Positions 17,410 to 25,968 of a stretch of DNA of 64,000 nucleotides are shown piece by piece (the first letter of the stretch is position 1; every line of letters begins with the position of its first letter). A model generated the notes under the pieces. That model saw only the letters and a list, made by a program, of their open reading frames with translations. It ran no database searches and was not told where the DNA came from. Origin of the DNA: Schaalia suimastitidis DSM 15538 (GTDB lineage Bacteria; Actinomycetota; Actinomycetes; Actinomycetales; Actinomycetaceae); the NCBI RefSeq assembly GCF_000429105.1, contig NZ_KE386848.1, positions 494,434 through 558,433 on the forward strand, read 5' to 3'. The position numbers were made by a program, and so were the translations under genes.

Positions 17410-18444
17410 TTACGTGGTAGCGCCAACGATAAGATCGGGAGCAAATTCAATCGGAGCGACGCGACGCGTCTGGGCACTGTGGTCAGCAGGGATGCCATTG
17501 CCCGTGCGGATCATATGCACTAGTGTTTCTACCGCTTCGAAGGCAATACGTTCAACCGGTTGACGCACAGTGGTCAGCGTCGGCAAGGCACGCCGCAGTG
17601 TCGTCGTTCCGTCAAAACCCACGACCTTGATATGCCGAGGGACATCAACATTACGTAGCCGCGCCCACTCAATCACTTCAGCCGCAGCAAGATCATCCGT
17701 ACAAAAAACTGCATCAACATGGCTGGCAACCGCATCCATCCGTGAGTTCACCAGATCCTGACGTTCACCAGGAGGCGTATGAAAATCCACCGTAAGCACG
17801 ACCGGCCGGATCCCGTGTTCTTGCAACACTTTCCGATAGCCTTTTTCACGAAGATTGAGCGGACCGCTGCGGCTTGTCAGAAGAGCCGGTGCCTGCGCAC
17901 CTCGATCCAGCAAATGCTGTGTGGCAAGCTGGCCACCGAGCTCGTTATCACAGCGCACATTGGGTATCCACGGCGCAATTTCGCGGTCAACGGTCACCAA
18001 TGGCATGTGGATGCGGTGATATTCCAACATCTCCTCGTTATGTGCACCCGAAATAATGCCGTCAACACGGTGTCCGACAAGCAGATCTAAATACTCACGT
18101 TCACGATCAGCACGTCCCATCGAATTGCATACCAAAATACGGTACCCGTGATTGGCCAACGCATCTTCGATATGTACCGCCACTTCGCCGAAGAACGGCA
18201 GGGCCACGCTGGGCACAATCAACCCCACTGTCTGCGTTGCGCCACCGTGAAGGGCGCGTGCCACTTGATTTGGGCGGTACCCCAATTTTTCGATGGCTGC
18301 TGCGACACGATCTTTCAACGATTGGGACAGGTAACCCCTTTCGTTAAGGACACGCGATACCGTTGTGGGCGAACACCCGGCCTCGCGCGCTACGTCAGCC
18401 AGCGTTGGCTGACGCGTGCCGTTTGCACTGTCATCCTGCGTCAT
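17410..18444 (-). CDS. LacI-family transcriptional repressor, probably of the sucrose genes
   Basis: A 344-residue regulator with an N-terminal helix-turn-helix ('TLADVAREAGCSPTTVSRVLN', residues about 14-34, followed by the hinge 'YRPNQVARALHGG') and a periplasmic-binding-protein-like ligand domain. The central-CG palindromes at 13689 and 15260 have the form expected for this family, and no other LacI gene is in the window. It would act as ScrR. Its ATG overlaps the stop of the MurE-type ligase gene (ATGA), so it appears to be co-expressed with a cell-wall gene rather than from its own sugar-controlled promoter; no operator copy is seen before it. The ligand is unknown. Confidence 0.87.
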   Translation of the reverse strand: MTQDDSANGTRQPTLADVAREAGCSPTTVSRVLNERGYLSQSLKDRVAAAIEKLGYRPNQVARALHGGATQTVGLIVPSVALPFFGEVAVHIEDALANHGYRILVCNSMGRADREREYLDLLVGHRVDGIISGAHNEEMLEYHRIHMPLVTVDREIAPWIPNVRCDNELGGQLATQHLLDRGAQAPALLTSRSGPLNLREKGYRKVLQEHGIRPVVLTVDFHTPPGERQDLVNSRMDAVASHVDAVFCTDDLAAAEVIEWARLRNVDVPRHIKVVGFDGTTTLRRALPTLTTVRQPVERIAFEAVETLVHMIRTGNGIPADHSAQTRRVAPIEFAPDLIVGATT

Positions 18445-20012
18445 TTGCCCGTCCTCGGGTCCTGTGCGAGTACTTCAAGGGCAACGGGCACATCGTTATA
18501 GACGTGTTTAATGCCATCAATATCTTGATACCATTCAGCACCCTTTCCAGTAATTAAAACAACGTCACCCACCTGCGCGTGCAGAATTGCTTTGCGGACT
18601 GCGTCACGACGACACGTGGTGATCTCAACGACGTCACTCATATCGGGTCGAACCGAGGCAATGCCGCGCAGCAGGTAATCGCGGATCGACTGTGGATTCT
18701 CTGTCCGAGGATTCTCGTCGGTCACCCACAAATAATCAGCCTTCCGGGCAGCTAGAGCAGCAAGTTCTTCTCGTTTACTTGCATCGCGGTCACCGTCGGT
18801 ACCAAATACCAGCACCAGTTTTCCTGTGACAAATTCACGCACTGTTTCGATTGTCCATGCCAATGCTTCGGTTGTATGGGCAAAATCAACGATCACAAGT
18901 GGCTGAGTGGTTGACCCAGGGTTCAGCATCTCCATGCGACCGGGAACCTGATCCGCGTGGGCGAGGGCAGCTATCACCTCGTCAATATCGAAGCCTGTCA
19001 CTACAGCGGAAAGTATGGCAACGGCGGCGTTTTGGACATTCACTTGACCTGCGATGGGCAGCGACACCGTATGCTGACGGGCATCTGGGCCGGTCAGCGT
19101 AAATAGCGTCGCTTGTGTCACGGTGTCGACACGAATACCGCTCACTCTCCAGTTGGCAGGTGCGTCGCTGAGCGCAGACACAGTCGTCACCGGAATCTCC
19201 GCTTCATTGGCGAGGCGTTGGCCCCATTCGTCGTCAACGCAGACAACACCTTGTTTCGCGTGGGCAGGCGTAAAAAGCAGACGTTTTGCCTCAAAGTAGG
19301 CGCCCATATCGCCATGGTAATCAAGGTGGTCGTGTTGAAGGTTAGTAAAACCTGCAACATCAAAGACGATGCCGTCAACGCGATCAAGTGACAAGGCATG
19401 TGACGACGTTTCAACGATCGCCGCACCACAGTTCTCTTGCCGTGCAAGACTCAGGAAACGGTAAATGACGGGGGATTCTGCAGTGGTGTTATCAGAGGAG
19501 AACTCCACCGGTCCCACATGTGTTTGGACGGTTCCACACAAGGCCGCCTGAGGATACTTCGTACGAATAATCGAGCGCATCAGGTACGAGGTAGTGGTTT
19601 TTCCGTTCGTACCAGTGATTGCCATAGTGAAAAGTTCAGCGGCAGGGTTGCGGTAGACGGCATGTGCGATACGTGCTGCAGCCAGGCGAGGATCGTCAAC
19701 GACGACCACAGGAATATCGGCCTCGGCCAGGTAGCGATGCGCACGATCAGCTCCGGCCTGGTCAGTGACGATCGCTACTGCACCGCGGGTGAGCGCACCG
19801 CGAGCGTATTCGATCCCGTGCTGCTTCATGCCGGGGATTGCAACGAAGATCCACCCGTTGTCGATATCGCGGCTATTGACACTTACCCCTGTGACGTGGG
19901 TATTCCAGTGTTCCTCGGAGGGATTGACCAGCTGCGCCTTGGGCATTTCAGCAAGTGCGTCGCGTAGGAGCACTGGTGAAACTGACGGGCGAATATCCAA
20001 AACTGAAGTCAT
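18441..20012 (-). CDS. MurE-type Mur ligase (UDP-MurNAc-tripeptide synthetase)
   Basis: A 523-residue Mur ligase with the three family domains. The ATP loop is TGTNGKTTT (about residues 131-139), the carbamylated-Lys motif is 'YFEAKRLLF' and the UDP-binding N domain has 'SVNSRDIDNG'. Near residue 430 the amino-acid specificity motif reads D-E-N-P-R; the Asn-Pro-Arg part is the signature of meso-diaminopimelate-adding MurE, while Lys-adding enzymes lack that Arg. The gene is isolated from any division/cell-wall cluster and is followed, with an ATGA overlap, by the LacI gene. It could be the only MurE or a second paralogue; the window cannot decide. Function as MurE is likely, the amino acid added is less certain. 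Confidence 0.8.
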   Translation of the reverse strand: MTSVLDIRPSVSPVLLRDALAEMPKAQLVNPSEEHWNTHVTGVSVNSRDIDNGWIFVAIPGMKQHGIEYARGALTRGAVAIVTDQAGADRAHRYLAEADIPVVVVDDPRLAAARIAHAVYRNPAAELFTMAITGTNGKTTTSYLMRSIIRTKYPQAALCGTVQTHVGPVEFSSDNTTAESPVIYRFLSLARQENCGAAIVETSSHALSLDRVDGIVFDVAGFTNLQHDHLDYHGDMGAYFEAKRLLFTPAHAKQGVVCVDDEWGQRLANEAEIPVTTVSALSDAPANWRVSGIRVDTVTQATLFTLTGPDARQHTVSLPIAGQVNVQNAAVAILSAVVTGFDIDEVIAALAHADQVPGRMEMLNPGSTTQPLVIVDFAHTTEALAWTIETVREFVTGKLVLVFGTDGDRDASKREELAALAARKADYLWVTDENPRTENPQSIRDYLLRGIASVRPDMSDVVEITTCRRDAVRKAILHAQVGDVVLITGKGAEWYQDIDGIKHVYNDVPVALEVLAQDPRTGK

Positions 20013-20081
20013 AGGACGATCTTAGTGTGCCCAAGACCCAACCGGTGGGTCACATAGCAGGTGCTGGACGAGGCTACTACG

Positions 20082-22664
20082 ATGCAACCTATGAAGCCCC
20101 TTAGCCGTATCGAAGCCCAGGAACGTCGTCGTCATATTGAACTGGTTGCGATGGACGTTGCGGTGGATCTTCGAGGCGGCGCCGATAAACAGCACAGTCA
20201 CTATCCGGTTACTTCAACACTGACGCTTGTCACATCTGCCCCCACAGTAGTGATTGATTGTGATGGAGTAGTGGAAAATGTCACGATTAATGATCAGGTG
20301 TGGCAGTGGCATCACGCCGATGAACGTCTCACCCTTTCACACCTGCCCCTTGACTGCACCCTCACCATCACAGTGAGCGCCCAATGCGCCTATTCACGTA
20401 GCGGTGAGGGACTCCACCGATACTTCGACCCCGAAGATCATCGCGTTTACCTGTACACACAATTCGAACCTGCTGACGCCCACCGCGCTTGGCCTTGTTT
20501 TGATCAACCCGATTTCAAGTGCCCGTGGACATTCCACGTGAGTGCACCCGCCGATTGGGTCGTGACCTCAAATGGCATTTGTCAAGACACGCAACGTCTT
20601 GACCAAGACTCGTTGTGCCACCATTTCGCACCGACGCCACCTTTATCGAGCTATATCACCGCAGTAGTTGCTGGCAACTATGCCATTGTCGATGGCGGCG
20701 TGTGGAACGGATGTGGAAGCGATGGCGTTCAGGTGTCAGTACCGTTGCGTCTGATGTGTCGCCAAGCATTGGCCCCTCATATGGACAGTGATGACATTTT
20801 CACTGTCACCAGGCAAGGCCTCGATTTTTTCCACCGTCACTACGGCACAACCTACCCGTGGGGCAGTTATGACCAGGTATTTGTCCCCGAATATAACCTT
20901 GGCGCGATGGAGAATCCTGGGTGCGTCACCTTCACCGAGACCTATTTATCGCGCGACACGCTCACTTACATTCAAAGGCAACGGCGTGCAAATACGATTC
21001 TTCACGAGATGTGCCATATGTGGTTTGGCGACTTAGTAACCCCCGCATGGTGGGACGACTTGTGGTTGAAAGAGTCCTTTGCTGATCACCAGGGAACCTA
21101 CAGCGCTGCCGCTGTCACACAGTACACGGGGGAATGGGCATCATTCGCCATTAGTCGCAAAGCATGGGCCTACCAACAGGATCTACTGCCCACAACGCAC
21201 CCCATCATCGCCGATATTCCCGACGTTGCAGCCGCGAAGAATGCCTTCGACGGCATTACTTACGCCAAAGGTGCTTCTGTGCTCAAGCAGCTTGTCGCAT
21301 GGGTAGGGCACGAAGCGTTCTTCGCTGGGGCACGCCAATATTTTCAACGTTATGCCTATAGCGCCACTACAATGGACGATTTGCTCAACTGTTTGGAAGA
21401 AGCCTCGGGCCACGACCTTACTGAGTGGACGACACTGTGGTTACGTTCGACAAGCCCGTCGTTATTGCGTGCAGACATTGACGTGCAGCCCGATGGGGCA
21501 GTGTCGTCCTTCGTATTGCGACAAGAGGCTACCCCTGGTACCGCCCTCACAGTGCGGCCCCACTACCTTGTGGTGTCAACATGGGCACTACGTGACGGCG
21601 TTTTGCAGCGCACACATCGTATAGATACCCGACTGGACGGCACCTCGGTCGACCTTGATCCGCAGGGGATTTTCGCAACCGCCGGTGCCGCCGAAGACGC
21701 TGCTCTGATTGTTGTCAATGACGAAGATTTGACCTATGCCATCACGCGCCTTGATCAGGCGTCAATGCGTGTCGCATTGAGCCATATCAGTACCTGCCCG
21801 TCGGCTATCACTCGTGCCGTAGTGTGGTCCTCATTGTTTAACAGTGTGCGCGATGGAGAATTGGCGCCCCAAGAGTATATTCGCGCTGTCATGCGTCACT
21901 GCCCAACCGAAGACGACGAGGCGATTGCGAGTCGTCTCCTTGATACTGCCGCGCTTGCGCTACGACGCTATATTCCACGTCGGGATCAAAATGATCTTGC
22001 CGCTCAATGTCTTGATACTGCCGCTGAGCTTTGCACCCGCTTATCAGCTGCACGCAGCGACGTCTGGCGAGAGTGGCTGCATTTCTACATTAAAGCCGCG
22101 CAGTGCTTGACGGCATCAGTCTTTTCTGAGGATCACAATATCGTTGACCTCTCTAGCGGGCACTGGCGCGGCGTCGAGGTACCTCAAGCCGTCGCATGGG
22201 GGGCACGGGCAGCACGAGCCGCCTACGGACTCGTTGGCAGCGATGCCCTGACAAAGTGGCTCGACAGTGATTTCTCAGCTGAAAACAAGCGTTTTTATCG
22301 CACTGCCCTGTGCGCATTGCCAAGTGAGTCACGCAGTGAACACTGGAGGACCGCATTGGGACATACGCTGTCAAATGATGATCTTTCAGCGTCGTTGCGC
22401 GGGTATTTTTCTTCAACAGCCTCGGGTAGGCAAGATGTGATTGCTTTCTTTGATGCTGTCACCACCTACTGGGACACCCATTCTATTGGGATGGGTATTC
22501 GCTTCGTGAATGGCGCATTCCCCACCGACCCAGAGTTGTATGCGCCCGAGGAAGTACAAGCATGGCTTGATGCGCACCAGGAACTTGCTGCGCCACTGCA
22601 ACGGCTACTTGTTGAACACCACGATGAATTGCAGCGCACAGCACGTATTAGGCAAGTGTCATGA
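20082..22664 (+). CDS. pepN: Aminopeptidase N, M1 family
   Basis: About 860 residues, the usual length of actinobacterial PepN. The exopeptidase motif GAMEN (about residue 280) and zinc site HEMCH...E (HEMCHMWFGD about 316, then Glu in 'WLKESFAD') are intact. It removes N-terminal residues from peptides in the cytoplasm. The ATG at 20082 has GAGG 8 nt upstream; an in-frame GTG at 20061 and an ATG at 20091 are alternatives. The stop overlaps the next start (ATGA), tying it to the DUF881 gene. It is read divergently from the MurE-type gene, sharing a short 69-nt promoter region. Confidence 0.92.
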   Translation: MQPMKPLSRIEAQERRRHIELVAMDVAVDLRGGADKQHSHYPVTSTLTLVTSAPTVVIDCDGVVENVTINDQVWQWHHADERLTLSHLPLDCTLTITVSAQCAYSRSGEGLHRYFDPEDHRVYLYTQFEPADAHRAWPCFDQPDFKCPWTFHVSAPADWVVTSNGICQDTQRLDQDSLCHHFAPTPPLSSYITAVVAGNYAIVDGGVWNGCGSDGVQVSVPLRLMCRQALAPHMDSDDIFTVTRQGLDFFHRHYGTTYPWGSYDQVFVPEYNLGAMENPGCVTFTETYLSRDTLTYIQRQRRANTILHEMCHMWFGDLVTPAWWDDLWLKESFADHQGTYSAAAVTQYTGEWASFAISRKAWAYQQDLLPTTHPIIADIPDVAAAKNAFDGITYAKGASVLKQLVAWVGHEAFFAGARQYFQRYAYSATTMDDLLNCLEEASGHDLTEWTTLWLRSTSPSLLRADIDVQPDGAVSSFVLRQEATPGTALTVRPHYLVVSTWALRDGVLQRTHRIDTRLDGTSVDLDPQGIFATAGAAEDAALIVVNDEDLTYAITRLDQASMRVALSHISTCPSAITRAVVWSSLFNSVRDGELAPQEYIRAVMRHCPTEDDEAIASRLLDTAALALRRYIPRRDQNDLAAQCLDTAAELCTRLSAARSDVWREWLHFYIKAAQCLTASVFSEDHNIVDLSSGHWRGVEVPQAVAWGARAARAAYGLVGSDALTKWLDSDFSAENKRFYRTALCALPSESRSEHWRTALGHTLSNDDLSASLRGYFSSTASGRQDVIAFFDAVTTYWDTHSIGMGIRFVNGAFPTDPELYAPEEVQAWLDAHQELAAPLQRLLVEHHDELQRTARIRQVS

Positions 22665-23503
22665 ACGACCGGTCAGTACCCTCAACAGCCGCAACAACGC
22701 CTGGAGACAACGATCCTGCTGCGTCAATGTCCCTTATCACGCAGATCCTGTTTAATCCGCTTGACGCTGGGTACCAGGAAGGTGCACCGCCACCGCCCTC
22801 AGTTGCTGCGCGCGTAGCGTATAAAATCCTTGTGGCCGTGCTCGCCGTCATCCTTGGTGTTGGCTCGATGGCTGCCATCACTGCGCTGAAAGAGCCCCAG
22901 CGCACCGATGTTGCTGATGATCTTCGGCAACGTGCCCTTGAAGAACAGCAGCTCGTCACGGATCTTGAAACCGAGGTGCAAGACCTTGGGCAGCAGGTCG
23001 CTTCGTATGCGCAATCTGCCAGCACGTCGGTCGCCGCCGATCCCGCATTGTCGCTGCTCACCGCTTCAAGTGCCGTCAGGGGGCCCGGGATCGTTGTCAC
23101 GATTGCCGATGCGTCGCAGGCAAAAACGGGTCTGCCAGGTTCTGGTGCGGTACGTGACCAAGATTTACGTATGGTGGTCAATGCGCTGTGGTCAGCTGGC
23201 GCTGAAGCCATTAGTGTCAATGGGCACCGCATCGCACCAGGGACCTTTATTCGAACAGCAGGCAACTCGATCCTGGTCAATATCACGCCAATCGCTTCGC
23301 CGTATGAGGTCACTGCGATAGGTGATGCCAATGCCATGCAAACGGCGTTGTTGCGTGGCTCCACCGGTGACTATTTGTCGAGTGCCCAGTCGCTTATCGG
23401 CATTTCGCTGACAACTTCGAAACGTTCTGAGGTAAGAATGGATGCAATGGATCTGCGCGTCATCCGTTACGCGCAGCCTGTCACCACAGGCGAAGGGAAA
23501 TGA
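22661..23503 (+). CDS. DUF881 family membrane-anchored protein (first copy)
   Basis: A 280-residue protein with one N-terminal membrane helix (residues about 50-72), a coiled-coil stretch ('EEQQLVTDLETEVQDLGQQV', about 89-108) and the extracytoplasmic DUF881 domain ('GPGIVVTIADAS', 'VNALWSAGAEAISVNGHRI'). Function is unknown; the family is found in Actinobacteria and Firmicutes, usually as pairs around sbp, next to cell-division genes. The first about 48 residues are a cytoplasmic, Pro/Ala-rich region. Confidence 0.85.
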   Translation: MNDRSVPSTAATTPGDNDPAASMSLITQILFNPLDAGYQEGAPPPPSVAARVAYKILVAVLAVILGVGSMAAITALKEPQRTDVADDLRQRALEEQQLVTDLETEVQDLGQQVASYAQSASTSVAADPALSLLTASSAVRGPGIVVTIADASQAKTGLPGSGAVRDQDLRMVVNALWSAGAEAISVNGHRIAPGTFIRTAGNSILVNITPIASPYEVTAIGDANAMQTALLRGSTGDYLSSAQSLIGISLTTSKRSEVRMDAMDLRVIRYAQPVTTGEGK

Positions 23504-23504
23504 G

Positions 23505-23837
23505 ATGATCGCCGTACTTGGCTTAATATGTGGCCTGATCCTCGGTTATTTCATTGACCCTACTGTGCCAGTATGGATGCAGCCCTTCCTTCCTGTTGCG
23601 GTTGTAGCCGGACTCGATGCCCTCTTTGGTGCTGCTCGTGCGTGGCTTGAAGGTAAATTTCAAGACCGCGTCTTCGTGACGTCATTTTTTTGGAATGTTG
23701 TCGTTGCTTGCCTTTTGGTTCTATTGGGTACACAGCTTGGGGTCGGCTCAGCGATGACGACCGCCGTCGTCGTCGTCCTTGGGATCCGTATCTTCTCCAA
23801 TACTGCATCCATTCGACGCTTACTGCTCAAGGCGTGA
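23505..23837 (+). CDS. sbp: Small basic protein Sbp (DUF1290)
   Basis: A 110-residue protein with three to four membrane helices and the conserved 'YFIDPTVPVWMQPFLPVAVVA' region (positions about 17-37). It lies between two DUF881 genes, as in many Gram-positive bacteria. Function is unknown. The ATG directly follows the DUF881 stop (one base between). Confidence 0.85.
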   Translation: MIAVLGLICGLILGYFIDPTVPVWMQPFLPVAVVAGLDALFGAARAWLEGKFQDRVFVTSFFWNVVVACLLVLLGTQLGVGSAMTTAVVVVLGIRIFSNTASIRRLLLKA

Positions 23838-23838
23838 G

Positions 23839-24588
23839 ATGAACGAAAAAACATCCGATATGCAGGCTCAGGTACCTGAGGCACCATCGTGGCGTAAATT
23901 AAGGGACGCAATCTTAGCGACGCCTCGTGCTCTACATGTCCTTTTGCTTGTTATCTGCTTTTCTTTGGGCGTGGCACTTGTTACCCAAGTGAAAGCGCAG
24001 CGCCTCGATCCACTTGAAACCCTCGATCAAGAAGACCTTGTGGTCTTGCTTAACGAATTGGATGCTCGTGAACAGGTTTTGCGACAAGAACGCAATGACC
24101 TGCAAGGTCAATTGACCGCTTTACAAAATGCGGCATCCGAACAGGAAGCAGCAGCCGAAGCAGCTCGGGCCGCTACGGAAGTGGCTCAGATCTTGTCGGG
24201 TGCGGTGCCTGTCCACGGCGAAGGTGTGTTACTGATCGCCACCGATCCCACACGATCGTTGACCGCAACGCAATTTGTGATGACTCTTGGTGAATTGCGT
24301 AATGCTGGTGCTGAAGCCATCGAACTCAACGGATTACGCGTCACGATGCGTTCGTCCTTCGTGTCGAATGATTCAGGGATTTACCTCGATGGGACGCTGA
24401 TCAGTTCCCCATACCGGTGGAATATTATTGGACCTGCGCAAACTATTGCTACCGCTTTAGAAATACAAGCCGGGTCGGCGGCACAGATGCGCGCAAAGAA
24501 CGCAACCGTTGATGTCATCATCAAAGATGACATTCACATCACCTCGGTGGCCCCTGAGTTTCAGCATCAGTGGGCAACGATTGAATAA
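23839..24588 (+). CDS. DUF881 family membrane-anchored protein (second copy)
   Basis: 249 residues with a membrane helix at about 30-50, an Ala/Glu/Gln-rich coiled coil (about 66-115) and a DUF881 domain ('VMTLGELRNAGAEAIELNGLRV', 'IISSPYRW'-like stretch). It shares the domain plan of the first copy and probably forms a complex with it and Sbp at the membrane. The start ATG is one base after the sbp stop with the ribosome site inside the sbp end. It ends 87 nt before garA. Confidence 0.85.
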   Translation: MNEKTSDMQAQVPEAPSWRKLRDAILATPRALHVLLLVICFSLGVALVTQVKAQRLDPLETLDQEDLVVLLNELDAREQVLRQERNDLQGQLTALQNAASEQEAAAEAARAATEVAQILSGAVPVHGEGVLLIATDPTRSLTATQFVMTLGELRNAGAEAIELNGLRVTMRSSFVSNDSGIYLDGTLISSPYRWNIIGPAQTIATALEIQAGSAAQMRAKNATVDVIIKDDIHITSVAPEFQHQWATIE

Positions 24589-24675
24589 TTGACGACATAT
24601 TGATGTGTCCGTGCCTCAGCGGCGCAGCCGTTGACGCACTACAATGGCACAGTCAGACATGCTCGGGAGGAACAG

Positions 24676-25107
24676 ATGGAACACACTCAGGAATTCGACC
24701 CCACCTTGACCTCTGTCTTCGGTGCACCTTTAGTTGATGACTTTGTTGGTGACCTTCCTCCTTTGTCGCCGCGTGATCGCGACGCAGTTGCAGCCCTCCC
24801 CGCCGGGTCAGCGCTCCTCATTGTGTTAAGAGGGCCCAATACTGGCGCGCGTTTCCTGCTGGATACACAGACAACTAATGCGGGCCGTTCCCCGAAGTCT
24901 GACATTTTCCTTGATGACGTCACTGTTTCACGCAAGCACTGCCAGTTCCTTCCTCATGAGGGACGCCATATGGTGCGTGATTCGGGTTCCCTCAACGGCA
25001 CCTATGTCAACCGCGAACGTGTTGACAGCTACGTGTTGAGCGCTGGTGACGAAGTCCAGATTGGCAAATACCGCCTCACATATCATCCTTCTCCCGCACA
25101 GGCATGA
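24676..25107 (+). CDS. garA: FHA-domain regulator GarA
   Basis: 143 residues. The N-terminal tail carries 'LTSVFG' (residues about 13-18), matching the conserved TTSVF phospho-site of GarA/OdhI. The FHA domain (about 50-135) has its phosphothreonine-binding residues in 'GRSPKSDIFLDDVTVSRKH' and 'GSLNGTYVN'. GarA/OdhI proteins inhibit 2-oxoglutarate dehydrogenase and control glutamate metabolism, switched off when Ser/Thr kinases phosphorylate the tail. GGGAGG precedes the ATG by 6 nt. The glycine cleavage gene gcvH, often upstream, is not present. Confidence 0.88.
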   Translation: MEHTQEFDPTLTSVFGAPLVDDFVGDLPPLSPRDRDAVAALPAGSALLIVLRGPNTGARFLLDTQTTNAGRSPKSDIFLDDVTVSRKHCQFLPHEGRHMVRDSGSLNGTYVNRERVDSYVLSAGDEVQIGKYRLTYHPSPAQA

Positions 25108-25853
25108 GCGCATCACCCGTTCATCATCTTGCAACAGCCGATATTCAACCGTGGCCGCGAGGCGTCTCGCGTGATCCGGCCCTGACTATCGGTCAGGTTG
25201 TTGACACTTTAAAAAAGGAATTCCCGGCAATTAGTCTGTCGAAAATTCGCTATCTAGAGGACCAACAACTGGTGTCGCCGCATCGTTCGGGTGCTGGCTA
25301 CCGCAAGTATTCCGCTGCCGACGTTGAACGATTGCGGTACATCTTGTCGCGTCAACGTGACTCTTTCACTCCGCTAAGGGTCATTGGCGACGAATTGCGT
25401 GCGCTGGATGCAGGGCACACGGTGGAGCCTCGTCCGACTGCACGCATTGTCGCCTCGGAAGGCCATGTTGTCTCCACCGGTAATAGACCGGCGATACCGG
25501 CAACTGATCTGGCGGATTTAACTGGCGCTGATATCGAGGACCTCAGGCGCTACACGCGCTTAGGCTTGATCACACCTGATTTAAGTGGCTATTTTCCTGC
25601 ACGGTGCGTCCAGGTGGTGCAGATCCTTATTTCCTTAGAGGGGCAGGGGATCGACCCACGTATTTTACGTTCGGTACGTAACGGTGCTGAGCGCAGCGCT
25701 GACCTTATTGATCAAACACTGTCATCGCAACGGTCGCGGTCACGGGCGGCCGATAAGGAACGTGCCGCCGCTCGTTGCGTTGAACTTGGCGAGGCTTTGG
25801 CTGATTTACATCGGGAAATGCTTCGGGTTTCGCTGTCTCAACTCAATAGCTAA
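25104..25853 (+). CDS. ftsR: MerR-family regulator, FtsR-like
   Basis: 249 residues with a winged helix-turn-helix ('TIGQVVDTLKKEFPAISLSKIRYLEDQQL', split here: TIGQVVDTL about 28-36, SLSKIRYLED about 44-53) and a 'YRKYSAADVERLRYI' wing. It corresponds to Corynebacterium FtsR / M. tuberculosis Rv1828, an activator of ftsZ, by position directly after garA and by the long C-terminal region with a second HTH-like module. The ATG overlaps the garA stop (ATGA). Sequence family is clear; the division role is by orthology. Confidence 0.83.
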   Translation: MSASPVHHLATADIQPWPRGVSRDPALTIGQVVDTLKKEFPAISLSKIRYLEDQQLVSPHRSGAGYRKYSAADVERLRYILSRQRDSFTPLRVIGDELRALDAGHTVEPRPTARIVASEGHVVSTGNRPAIPATDLADLTGADIEDLRRYTRLGLITPDLSGYFPARCVQVVQILISLEGQGIDPRILRSVRNGAERSADLIDQTLSSQRSRSRAADKERAAARCVELGEALADLHREMLRVSLSQLNS

Positions 25854-25876
25854 ACCTTGAAGTTCAACTTGAGGTT
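25854..25876. promoter_or_regulatory. Palindrome before the second merR gene
   Basis: An imperfect 23-bp palindrome with a perfect 11-bp core AAGTTCAACTT (25860-25870) starts inside the ftsR stop codon region. Its outer CTTGAGG/CCTTGA arms resemble the CCTCAAGTT half-sites bound by MerR-type proteins. Either MerR protein encoded next to it may bind here. It lies about 95 nt before the second merR start. Confidence 0.5.
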
Positions 25877-25968
25877 GAGGCGCGCCGCGCCGGTGGTTGA
25901 CGTTGGCCCGTTAACGGCATAGCGTACTAAGCGTATTGCTTATCCCGTTTTGCACTAGAGGAGACGCT

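Noticed and set aside
22648-23364. A 238-codon minus-strand frame opposite the first DUF881 gene
   Set aside because: The plus-strand gene has clear domain features; the antisense frame has none.
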